From the NCBI GenBank assembly GCA_947475855.1, contig CANJPN010000321.1, positions 1-7,113 of the forward strand: DNA of 7,113 nucleotides. Reading direction: 5' to 3'. This document shows, in pieces, positions 1-5,853 of the stretch. The notes under the pieces were generated by a model. The model ran no database searches. It had not been told where the DNA came from and worked only from the letters and a program-made list of their open reading frames with translations. Numbering within the stretch: the stretch's first letter is position 1; the number at the start of each line of letters is the position of its first letter. This DNA comes from Bradyrhizobiaceae bacterium. Its GTDB lineage: Bacteria; Pseudomonadota; Alphaproteobacteria; Rhizobiales; Hyphomicrobiaceae. The position numbers were made by a program, and so were the translations under genes.

Positions 1-83
1 AACGCCTCGACCAGCGCCTCGCGTTGAACCTCGCTGAGGTCGCCCAACCGCTCGACAAGTGCCCGGAAATCCTGCGCTTTCAT
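1..83 (-). CDS. Transposase N-terminus, IS1595-like (partial, runs off left edge)
   Basis: Only the first 27 codons are inside the window; the gene continues beyond base 1. The visible protein begins MKAQDFRALVERLGDLSEVQ and continues REALVEA, a helical N-terminus that resembles, from memory, the start of IS1595-family transposases, which precedes their zinc-ribbon and DDE-type (ISXO2-like) domains. Neither of those domains is visible here, so the family call rests on the N-terminus alone. I chose the ATG at 81-83 because a CAGGA sequence lies about 8 bases upstream; an in-frame ATG at 90-92 would add three residues (MDT) but lies too close to that site. The gene points away from its neighbour and would transpose its own element. 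An unrelated small helical protein remains possible. Confidence 0.5.
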   Translation of the reverse strand, partial: MKAQDFRALVERLGDLSEVQREALVEA

Positions 84-153
84 CGTGTCCATCCTGCCGC
101 CAAATCACTGGTCAGCAAGGTCGCACAACATTCTGGCGGAACAGAGCCAGTAT
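1..153 (-). mobile_element. End of an insertion sequence (IS1595-like), boundary approximate
   Basis: The transposase start and about 70 bases of upstream sequence are consistent with one terminus of an insertion sequence entering from the left. Read toward the transposase, a GGCTCTGTTCCGCC motif beginning near base 153 looks like a terminal inverted repeat, and the sequence outside it (agtatatttgg) turns AT-rich. The opposite terminus and the second copy of any target duplication are outside the window, so neither the boundary nor the target site can be confirmed. The element lies about 80 bases beyond the DUF599 stop codon and does not break that gene. Confidence 0.35.
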
Positions 154-192
154 ATTTGGATGTTGCAGAATTGCAGCAGCTTGCCCGAGGCT

Positions 193-215
193 CCCGGTTG
201 ATCAATTCAATCGGG
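193..215. repeat. Inverted repeat downstream of the DUF599 gene
   Basis: cccggttga and tcaatcggg form a 9-bp dyad around a 5-base loop, with one position that is a G-U pair in plus-strand RNA and an A/C mismatch in minus-strand RNA. It lies 21 bases past the DUF599 stop codon, where a terminator would be expected. There is no run of T on the minus-strand side, so it is at best a weak or Rho-assisted terminator. On the plus strand the sequence after it (ttggggtgtgttta) is only moderately T-rich. Confidence 0.35.
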
Positions 216-235
216 TTGGGGTGTGTTTATGTGCT

Positions 236-940
236 TCACGAGGCCAAAACATTGCGGGATTTCGAGAAGAAGTCGCGGCGGATGAGAATGACGAGCACCC
301 AGGTCGTCGAGATCATGAAGAGCAGGGGGTGGAATATCCACGTCATCGCGGCGATGGCGAAATAGAACGAGCGCAAGCCGCGGTTGGCATGGTCGGCAGC
401 GATTCCGATGAGGGCGGACACTGCGTCGGCGTGCTTGTCGCATTGGGCGGCGTTTTCCGCGTTGATCTGCGGCGTCGCGCCGATCATGATCCCGCAATAG
501 TGCGAGAGCCTGAACCCCCAGGCAAACTTGAAAAAGGCGTAAACGAAGACCGCGATCATCAGCAACAGCTTGATGTCGAAGATGACGGCTTCGGTCTGGC
601 TTACGAAGGGCAGTTTCTCGATCATCGTGTGCATTTTGTCGCCCGCACCCAGGAGCGAGGAGAGGGCGCCGATGGCGATCGCCGAGGTCGAGGCGAAGAA
701 GGCGTTGCCCTGGCCGAGTTGTTGCATCAGGTGGCTGTCGGACATCCTGTTGTCGCGGCGCACCATTTCACGCATCCACGCCACGCGATGGCGCTGTACG
801 GCGCCGGCTATGCTGCGCTGTTCGAGGCTGGGGATCCGCGACATGTTCTGGTAGCCCATGAACACGACGGCGAACCACAACACGGCGAGCACGTCGAGCG
901 GGCTGAGAGGCAGCGAAAGGAAGCCGGAGGTTGAAACCAC
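236..940 (-). CDS. DUF599 domain-containing membrane protein
   Basis: A 234-residue integral membrane protein of the DUF599 family (PF04654), whose biochemical role is unknown. Hydrophobic segments lie near residues 14-30, 79-97, 118-140 and 193-221. Features I associate with the family are the N-terminal LSPLDVLAVLWF helix, the FFASTSAIAIGAL segment (81-93), FAWGFRLSHYC (139-149) and NRGLRSFYFAIA (187-198), and a basic C-terminus RRDFFSKSR. The length fits the usual 230-240 residues, so the gene looks intact despite the insertion sequence nearby. The reading frame stays open up to 1048, but I chose the GTG at 938-940 because AAAGGA lies 11 bases upstream, the conserved region begins just after it, and the longer N-terminus (including the ATG at 991) is not membrane-protein-like. 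It is transcribed divergently from the transporter and appears monocistronic. Confidence 0.88.
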   Translation of the reverse strand: MVSTSGFLSLPLSPLDVLAVLWFAVVFMGYQNMSRIPSLEQRSIAGAVQRHRVAWMREMVRRDNRMSDSHLMQQLGQGNAFFASTSAIAIGALSSLLGAGDKMHTMIEKLPFVSQTEAVIFDIKLLLMIAVFVYAFFKFAWGFRLSHYCGIMIGATPQINAENAAQCDKHADAVSALIGIAADHANRGLRSFYFAIAAMTWIFHPLLFMISTTWVLVILIRRDFFSKSRNVLAS

Positions 941-989
941 GATTTGCTTAGTCCTTTCAGCTTGGGGCTCAGGGCCGTGTCCCCTCGTC

Positions 990-2279
990 ATGCCTACGCC
1001 GGTTGGCTGCGCCGTCAAGGCGGTAGACGGAGGTGTCCCCAGGTGCAACGGTAGTCGCCATCGTTACCGTTGCTTGGATGCGCCCTTGACCCTCTTTGCC
1101 GTGTTTCTGCTCGCCTATGTGCTGTCGCAGTTCTTCCGCGCCTTCCTGGCCGTGATCGCCCCGCGGTTGACGGCGGATCTGGGACTGGGGCCTGCCGACC
1201 TCGCGAATATGTCGGCGGCTTTCTTCCTCGTATTCTCGCTGGTGCAGTTTCCGCTGGGCGTCGCGCTGGACCGGCTTGGTCCACGCCGCACGGTACCGGC
1301 ACTGATGCTCGCCGGCGTCGCCGGCTCGGTGGTCATGGCGCAGGCGCAGGGGCCGTGGGCATGTATTGTGGCACTGGGCCTGATCGGGCTGGGGTGCTCG
1401 CCGATCTATATGGGCGCATTGTACTATTACGGGCGCACGGAAAGTCCTGCGCGCTTCGGCTTCCTGTCGTCGCTGATGCTCGGCATCGGATCATTGGGAA
1501 ATCTGCTGGCAGCGACGCCCCTGGCGTTCGCGACGCAGTGGCTGGGTTGGCGGCTCACGGTGCTGGTGATTTCTGCCGTCATGCTGGGGGCGGCGGCACT
1601 GTTCTGGGTGATGGTGAAGGACCCGCCTCAAGCTGAGCGCCCAGTGGGGCGGCAGCCGTCGGCTATGGCGGAGTTGCGGAAGGTGGTGACCATCCCGGGA
1701 TTCTGGGCGCTCATGCCGCTGCTCACGCTCGGCTACGCCGCAGTGGTGGTCGAGCGGGGATTGTGGGTCGGCCCCTATTTTGCCGAAGTCCACCGGCTCG
1801 AGCCAATCTCGCTCGGCAATGCCGTCCTGGCGATGGCCATCTCGATGTCCTTGGGCGCTTTCGCATTCGGTTCGCTGGACCGGGTGCTGGGGCGGCCGAA
1901 GGCATTGGTGATCTGGGGGACGGCGCTGACGGCAATGTTCTTCGGACTGCTGTGGCTGTTTCCCCAGCCGCCATTGTGGCTGGCAGTGGCTTCGGTTGCG
2001 GGGATCGGATTCATGGGCCTGTGCCAGCCATTGCTGTTTGCCCATGCGCGACGGTTCTTCCCCGATCATCTGCTCGGGCGGGGTATGACGTTTGCTAACT
2101 TTCTCACGATCGGAGGCGCAGGGCTCGTGCAGTATATCTCGGGCCTCTATGTGTCCGGCATGAAGGCGTCGGGGATGGCGACCGAGGCTGTGTGGTCATC
2201 GCTGCACCTATCGTTCGCCGCAATAACGATCGCGGCGCTCGCCGTGTATCTGCTGGCGCCGATGCCGAAGCGTGTTTGA
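990..2279 (+). CDS. Major facilitator superfamily (MFS) transporter
   Basis: A secondary transporter of the inner membrane with about 12 hydrophobic helices; the substrate cannot be told from sequence. Numbering from this ATG (429 aa), helix 1 covers about 32-57 (FAVFLLAYVLSQFFRAFLAV). An MFS motif A (GVALDRLGPRR, 90-100) follows helix 2, and a degenerate copy in the second half (GSLDRVLGRPK, 294-304) reflects the two-fold repeat. A cytoplasmic loop near 210-230 separates the halves. The start is uncertain. ATG 990 is the only ATG between 858 and helix 1, but it has no ribosome binding site and adds 28 residues that look non-coding. TTG 1074 or TTG 1086 (with GGA 7 bases upstream) would give a more typical N-terminus of about 400 residues. 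The gene is divergent from the DUF599 gene and convergent with the small protein gene. Confidence 0.88.
   Translation: MPTPVGCAVKAVDGGVPRCNGSRHRYRCLDAPLTLFAVFLLAYVLSQFFRAFLAVIAPRLTADLGLGPADLANMSAAFFLVFSLVQFPLGVALDRLGPRRTVPALMLAGVAGSVVMAQAQGPWACIVALGLIGLGCSPIYMGALYYYGRTESPARFGFLSSLMLGIGSLGNLLAATPLAFATQWLGWRLTVLVISAVMLGAAALFWVMVKDPPQAERPVGRQPSAMAELRKVVTIPGFWALMPLLTLGYAAVVVERGLWVGPYFAEVHRLEPISLGNAVLAMAISMSLGAFAFGSLDRVLGRPKALVIWGTALTAMFFGLLWLFPQPPLWLAVASVAGIGFMGLCQPLLFAHARRFFPDHLLGRGMTFANFLTIGGAGLVQYISGLYVSGMKASGMATEAVWSSLHLSFAAITIAALAVYLLAPMPKRV
991..1018 (-). promoter_or_regulatory. Possible promoter of the DUF599 gene
   Basis: On the minus strand a strong -35 match TTGACG (1013-1018) is followed after 16 bases by TAGGCA (991-996), a weak -10. 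Transcription would begin near base 983 and leave a leader of about 40 bases before the GTG at 940. The -35 is good and the -10 poor, so this is a moderate guess. If real, it overlaps the ATG at 990 that could start the divergent transporter. Confidence 0.28.
1045..1073. repeat. Perfect 9-bp inverted repeat in the divergent intergenic region
   Basis: gcaacggta (1045-1053) is repeated as its exact reverse complement taccgttgc (1065-1073) with an 11-base spacer. It ends one base before an in-frame TTG (1074) that may be the true transporter start. Its position between two divergent genes and its arm length fit an operator for a dimeric regulator. In RNA it would form a hairpin next to the start region. 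No regulator gene lies next to it in the window. Confidence 0.5.
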
Positions 2280-2318
2280 TGTCCATTGCGCCCGCCGGCT
2301 ACGGTGCCGTGCACGAGG

Positions 2319-2549
2319 TCAGGTGCTGGACTTGCGCTTTGTAATGACCATGTAGGCAATCGCGATGACGCAGATGCCGACGGCGATCATGACGCCGGGG
2401 CGCGCGGTGAACCATGCCCAGGCGGCTTCGAGAGACATTTGCGGCGGGCCTTGATTGCCCGGAGGGGGGCGCTGGGCCAGTGCCGATTGCGCGAGCCCTG
2501 CGAGACCAGCCGTCAGCCCCGATAGCGCTGCGAGAGTTCGGTGGATCAT
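2319..2549 (-). CDS. Small exported or membrane-anchored protein (76 aa), unknown function
   Basis: I do not recognise this protein. The first 25 residues (MIHRTLAALSGLTAGLAGLA then QSALA) have the basic-hydrophobic-small pattern of a signal peptide, with a likely signal peptidase site after SALA. A Pro/Gly/Gln-rich linker (about 26-38), a short amphipathic part with two Trp (44 and 46), one hydrophobic helix (about 52-70) and a basic tail KRKSST follow. The mature protein would be single-pass with its basic end in the cytoplasm. It is clearly a real gene: GGGAGG lies 6 bases before the ATG. It is 109 bases downstream of the histidine kinase on the same strand but seems to have its own promoter, so it may be a separate unit or the last gene of that cluster. 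It ends 39 bases from the convergent transporter stop, and no terminator is visible between them. Confidence 0.78.
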   Translation of the reverse strand: MIHRTLAALSGLTAGLAGLAQSALAQRPPPGNQGPPQMSLEAAWAWFTARPGVMIAVGICVIAIAYMVITKRKSST

Positions 2550-2567
2550 GTGCTGCCTCCCGATAGT

Positions 2568-2588
2568 GCCGGTTTGTCTCGCACCGGC
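2568..2588 (-). repeat. Hairpin in the leader of the small protein gene
   Basis: On the minus strand GCCGGT and ACCGGC pair around a 9-base loop. The hairpin ends 6 bases before the GGGAGG ribosome binding site (2556-2561). It could affect mRNA stability or translation; no known riboswitch class is recognisable. Confidence 0.4.
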
Positions 2589-2599
2589 GGTTTGAGATC

Positions 2600-2635
2600 T
2601 GTCGCAAAACTAAAACGCTGCGACATTCTGGTCTA
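2600..2635 (-). promoter_or_regulatory. Candidate promoter with operator-like dyad, small protein gene
   Basis: On the minus strand TAGACC (2630-2635) and TAGTTT (2607-2612) are separated by 17 bases, a plausible though imperfect -35/-10 pair. The -10 lies in the spacer between the arms of a perfect 7-bp dyad, tgtcgca (2600-2606) and tgcgaca (2619-2625), separated by 12 bases. That layout is typical of an operator where a dimer would block RNA polymerase. Predicted transcription starts about 50 bases before the small protein's ATG. The dyad has no T-run, which argues against a terminator for the kinase gene. Confidence 0.35.
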
Positions 2636-2658
2636 CTAGGGGGCGTCACGTAATCGGT

Positions 2659-4242
2659 TCACGTACGGGGCCCGTTGGCACCTCGATCGGGGACGGTGAC
2701 CCTGAACTTCGCACCGGCCGGCGTGTCGATCAGTTCCACTCGCCCGCCGTGGGCCGTTACCAGTTCGGCGGCAATCGCAAGCCCGAGGCCGCTGCCGCCC
2801 TTGCTGGCCCCGCTCTGGAAGGCCCTGAACAGTGTCTTGCGGATCTTCTCGGGAATCCCGGGGCCGTCGTCGCTGACATCGCAGACGACGGCCGAGTTGT
2901 TGCGCTGAGCTGAGACGCGGATTTCGTTCGTACGGCTTTCCTGCTGTTGCACGAGAGCCTGAACGGCATTGCGGATGAGGTTGTTGAGCACGCGATAGAG
3001 CTGATCGCGGTCGGCATCGATGAGCAAGTCGGGCGGGACGTCGTTGACGAACGCGATATCCGCCCGGGGCAATCCCAGCCCCTCGCCGACCTCGTCGACG
3101 AGGTCGCTCAGGCCGAACGGTGTCCTGCGGGGAGCGGGGTCCTCCGCCTTGCCGTACCGCAATGTGTCGTTGCACAGCGCGATGGCGCGGTCGACGGAGG
3201 CGATCAGTTTGGGGGCGAAGCGCTGAACGGATGGATCTTTCACCGTCGATAGGCGGTCGGAGAGCAGTTGTGCCGTCGCCAGGATGTTGCGGAGGTCGTG
3301 GCTGATCTTGCTGACCGCGAGGCCCAGTGCCGCCAGATGGTTCTTCTGGTTGAGCATCGAGCGCAGCTCTTGCTGCATGTGCTGGAGTTCTCGCTCGGCG
3401 GTGCCAACCTCGTCTTTGCGGTTCGATGGCTCGATGATCAGGCTTGCGTTCTCGGGCGAGCGGCCGAACACTTCCATATTGCCGGCAAGGCGCAGGATAG
3501 GCTGAACAAGCAGTCGGTTGAGCGCGACATAGACCAGGGCAGCAGCGATCAGCGAGATGATGATCGACAGGGCCAGTATATTGAGGGCGTAGTTGACCAT
3601 CGCCGTGCGCAAGGGCGCTTCCGGCAGGACGATCTCAACGAAGTCGTTCATGCCCCAGATGGTCGAGCCGGCGGGGCTCGCAGGGTGGCCGTAGACGCGA
3701 ATGGTTCCGGTACCACCCGTGAACAGGACGCTTAACGCATCGGTGATCAGCGGCACCCGCTGGCCCAGGCGCATCAACCGGGACAGCGATGCGTTTTCCC
3801 TGAGGTCGTAGCTCCGATCGATGTCGATTGGTCCATCCGGCGGCAGCACGAGGCGGCGCATATCGAGCTGCTTGATCGCGACATAACGAACCTTGGCGGT
3901 GTTGAGCAGTTCATTGCGGACGCTCGGGGGCACGTCGTGGTCGGGGTGGGCATCGGCGGCGAGTGATGCGAGGCGCGCGGCGGTCAGCCGGTCGGTAAGC
4001 CAGTTGATCCGGAAATTGGCGATGGAGGGAAGGAAGATCAGGATTTCAGCCAGCATCACGAAGACGCTGGTCAGCAACAGAAGCTTGGCCGACAGGCCCA
4101 TGCCGATGCGGCTGGTTTTCGCGCCATCGTCGTCTTCCGGCAGGTTTGCGCGGAGGGGGAGACGCGATGCCAAGGGCGCCAGCAGTCGCGCGGCCAGGGA
4201 TGTGGCCGCGGGCTGCGGCCCGTCGATCGGCTTATGCTGCAC
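2659..4242 (-). CDS. HAMP-containing membrane sensor histidine kinase
   Basis: A 527-residue two-component sensor. After a ~45-residue cytoplasmic N-terminus come a first membrane helix (about 53-75), a sensor domain of about 140 residues with no recognisable fold, a second membrane helix (about 219-241), a HAMP linker (about 240-295), and a dimerisation/phosphoacceptor domain with the H-box KISHDLRN (His315). The HATPase_c domain has the N-box NNLIRNAVQAL (420-430), the G1 box DDGPGIP (458-464) and the G2 box GGSGLGLA (482-489). All key catalytic residues are present, so it should be active. No response regulator is in the window, so its partner lies elsewhere. It is downstream of, and probably co-transcribed with, the TVP38/oxidoreductase pair. 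The GTG at 4240-4242 is the first legal start codon in frame, with only a weak GGGA 12 bases upstream. Protein-like sequence continues upstream of it, so the true 5' end is in doubt. Confidence 0.9.
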   Translation of the reverse strand: MQHKPIDGPQPAATSLAARLLAPLASRLPLRANLPEDDDGAKTSRIGMGLSAKLLLLTSVFVMLAEILIFLPSIANFRINWLTDRLTAARLASLAADAHPDHDVPPSVRNELLNTAKVRYVAIKQLDMRRLVLPPDGPIDIDRSYDLRENASLSRLMRLGQRVPLITDALSVLFTGGTGTIRVYGHPASPAGSTIWGMNDFVEIVLPEAPLRTAMVNYALNILALSIIISLIAAALVYVALNRLLVQPILRLAGNMEVFGRSPENASLIIEPSNRKDEVGTAERELQHMQQELRSMLNQKNHLAALGLAVSKISHDLRNILATAQLLSDRLSTVKDPSVQRFAPKLIASVDRAIALCNDTLRYGKAEDPAPRRTPFGLSDLVDEVGEGLGLPRADIAFVNDVPPDLLIDADRDQLYRVLNNLIRNAVQALVQQQESRTNEIRVSAQRNNSAVVCDVSDDGPGIPEKIRKTLFRAFQSGASKGGSGLGLAIAAELVTAHGGRVELIDTPAGAKFRVTVPDRGANGPRT

Positions 4243-4377
4243 GCGCTGGTATTCCCACTTGGTGCTTTCGGTCGAGAGATCGATCCGCGTTCCCGGTGCC
4301 TTTCCAAACCATCCACCACCGGATCGATCAGGCTATGGCTATCCTTCCAGTGAATACGAAAAGCCGGGACTGCCGGT
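4243..4377 (-). other. Coding-like gap upstream of the histidine kinase
   Basis: Between the oxidoreductase stop and the kinase GTG, the kinase frame stays open for 30 codons (from 4332) and reads TRIDLSTESTKWEYQR immediately before the GTG, with GC-rich third positions. It contains no ATG, GTG, TTG or CTG. The possible start is an ACG at 4288-4290, 8 bases after a GGAAAGG site (4299-4305). Further upstream a different minus-strand frame reads SLIDPVVDGLERHR (about 4334-4293), also GC-rich at third positions, with a GGAAGGA about 10 bases before a CTG at 4331. Joining the two would require a one-base shift near 4290-4300. This may be a lost start, a frameshift mutation, a sequencing error, or a rare start codon. 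Confidence 0.45.
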
Positions 4378-5853
4378 TCATCCGAGCTTCTTCAGCCAGC
4401 CGATCAGGCGACGCACCATCCGGCTGGAGGGTACACCTGCATAATACTTGATCGCGGCACGTTTGTTGATCTCGGAGAGAGTTGGGTAAGGCGAGATCCA
4501 GTCGGTCATGGCTTTGATCGTCAAGCCTTGCGCCACAGCGAGGGACCACATCTGGATCAGTTCACCGGCGTGCGCGCCGACGATGCTGGCGCCGAGAATG
4601 CGGCCTTTGTTGCTGGTGATGATCTTGACGTGCCCTTCCGTCTCACGTTCGGCCTGGGCGCGGTCGTTCTCGTGATAGGGCCAACGCAGCACATTGATCT
4701 TGAAGCCGGCCTTGCGGGCCTGGGCTTCCGAGAGGCCGACATGGGCGAGCTCAGGGTCCGTATAGGTCACCCAGGGTACGCGGGCGTTGTCGACCTTGGC
4801 GGGCATGCGGAAGAGGGCGCGGCGGATGATGATGCCGGCGTGGTAGTTCGCGACATGGGTGAACTGCAGCCCGCCGATGCAATCGCCGATGGCGCAGACT
4901 TTGGGATTGCTCGTCTGCAGCCGCGCGTCGACCTTGATGCCGGTACGTTCGTAGGCGACGCCGGCGGCTTCGAGGTCGAGGCCGGCGAGGTTGGGGCGCC
5001 GGCCCGCCGCAATGAGCAGGTGCGTGCCGTCGACGGTGTCGAGGCTTTCGCCTGACTTCACGTGGACGCGCAAGGCGCCGGGCCTGCCCTCGACGCGCTG
5101 CACCAGGGTGTCCTCGCGGATCGCGAGACCTTCCTCGCGCAAGGAGGCGAGCACGATCCCGGCGAGCTCCGGGTCGTCCTTGCCCAACGCCTTCATCCCT
5201 TCGAGGACGGTGACGCGGCTGCCCAGTCTCAAGTGGGCCTGTGCCAACTCGATGCCGATCGGGCCACCGCCCACGACGATCAGGTGATCGAGGCGCTGCG
5301 TGTTGTCGAAGATCGTTTCGTTGGTGAAATAGGGAACCGTATCGAGCCCCGGGATCGGGGGCACGACGGCGGTGGATCCCGTCGCTATGACGAACCGGCG
5401 GGCCTTGATGCGATGGTCTCCAGCAGCCACGGTCTCTCTGTCGAGGAATTTGCCGGTGGCCTCGATGACTTTTACGCCAAGGCCGGTGAAGCGAGCGACG
5501 GAGTCGTTGGGCGCGATAGCCGCAATGACTGATTTGACGTGGTCGTGCACGGCGCGGTGGTCCACCTCGGGCGAGGTAGCGCGGATTCCGAACGGGCCGG
5601 ACGTTCGCATGAGGTGCGCGCGCTTGGCGCTGGCGATCATCGCCTTGGAGGGCACGCACCCGTAGTTCAGGCAGTCGCCGCCCATTTTGTGCCGCTCGAT
5701 CAGCACGACCTTCTCTCCGAACGCGGCGGCTGCCGCGGCAACCGAAAGCCCGCCGGAGCCCGCGCCGATGACGCAGAGATCGCAGGTCAGCACGTCGCCG
5801 GTGGCACTTGGTGGAACAGGCTCGGCGGCGCTCGCCCCGTTACGCTGTTGCAT
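4378..5853 (-). CDS. FAD/NAD(P) disulfide oxidoreductase, mercuric-reductase-like
   Basis: A 491-residue cytoplasmic flavoenzyme of the dihydrolipoamide dehydrogenase/mercuric reductase (class I pyridine nucleotide-disulfide oxidoreductase) family. Visible in order: FAD-binding GAGSGG (30-35), the redox-active pair in GGDCLNYGCVPSK (Cys61, Cys66), NAD(P)-binding GGGPIG (195-200), the second FAD motif AIGDC (321-325), and the dimerisation domain ending PYPTLSEINKRAA. In lipoamide dehydrogenase a His precedes the PTLxE motif and acts as base; here it is Tyr456, as in mercuric reductase. The N-terminal heavy-metal domain and C-terminal Cys-Cys of true MerA are absent, so mercury reduction is doubtful; the substrate is unknown. 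I chose the ATG at 5851-5853 over the longer frame to 5913 because GGAG lies 8 bases upstream. It overlaps the TVP38 gene by 14 bases, which indicates translational coupling. Confidence 0.9.
   Translation of the reverse strand: MQQRNGASAAEPVPPSATGDVLTCDLCVIGAGSGGLSVAAAAAAFGEKVVLIERHKMGGDCLNYGCVPSKAMIASAKRAHLMRTSGPFGIRATSPEVDHRAVHDHVKSVIAAIAPNDSVARFTGLGVKVIEATGKFLDRETVAAGDHRIKARRFVIATGSTAVVPPIPGLDTVPYFTNETIFDNTQRLDHLIVVGGGPIGIELAQAHLRLGSRVTVLEGMKALGKDDPELAGIVLASLREEGLAIREDTLVQRVEGRPGALRVHVKSGESLDTVDGTHLLIAAGRRPNLAGLDLEAAGVAYERTGIKVDARLQTSNPKVCAIGDCIGGLQFTHVANYHAGIIIRRALFRMPAKVDNARVPWVTYTDPELAHVGLSEAQARKAGFKINVLRWPYHENDRAQAERETEGHVKIITSNKGRILGASIVGAHAGELIQMWSLAVAQGLTIKAMTDWISPYPTLSEINKRAAIKYYAGVPSSRMVRRLIGWLKKLG

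Noticed and set aside
59..934. Long plus-strand open frame of 291 codons
   Set aside because: It is opposite the DUF599 gene, rich in Arg, Gly, Glu and His as expected of a GC-rich shadow frame, and has no recognisable domain.
2600..2625. Dyad as Rho-independent terminator of the histidine kinase
   Set aside because: Stem is only 7 bp with a 12-base loop, and no T-run follows on the minus strand; an operator over the promoter fits better.
3268..3735. Plus-strand open frames within the kinase region (also 2947-3252 and 3893-4444)
   Set aside because: They are antisense to a kinase with all its motifs intact and show no domain or ribosome binding site of their own.
4328..4381. 17-codon minus-strand frame (MNRQSRLFVFTGRIAIA) overlapping the oxidoreductase stop as ATGA
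   Set aside because: The overlap looks like coupling, but the peptide is very short, and the neighbouring frames look more coding-like.
4378..5853. Identification as true mercuric reductase (merA)
   Set aside because: No N-terminal heavy-metal domain, no C-terminal Cys-Cys, and no merR, merT or merP nearby; only the core fold and the active-site Tyr resemble MerA.
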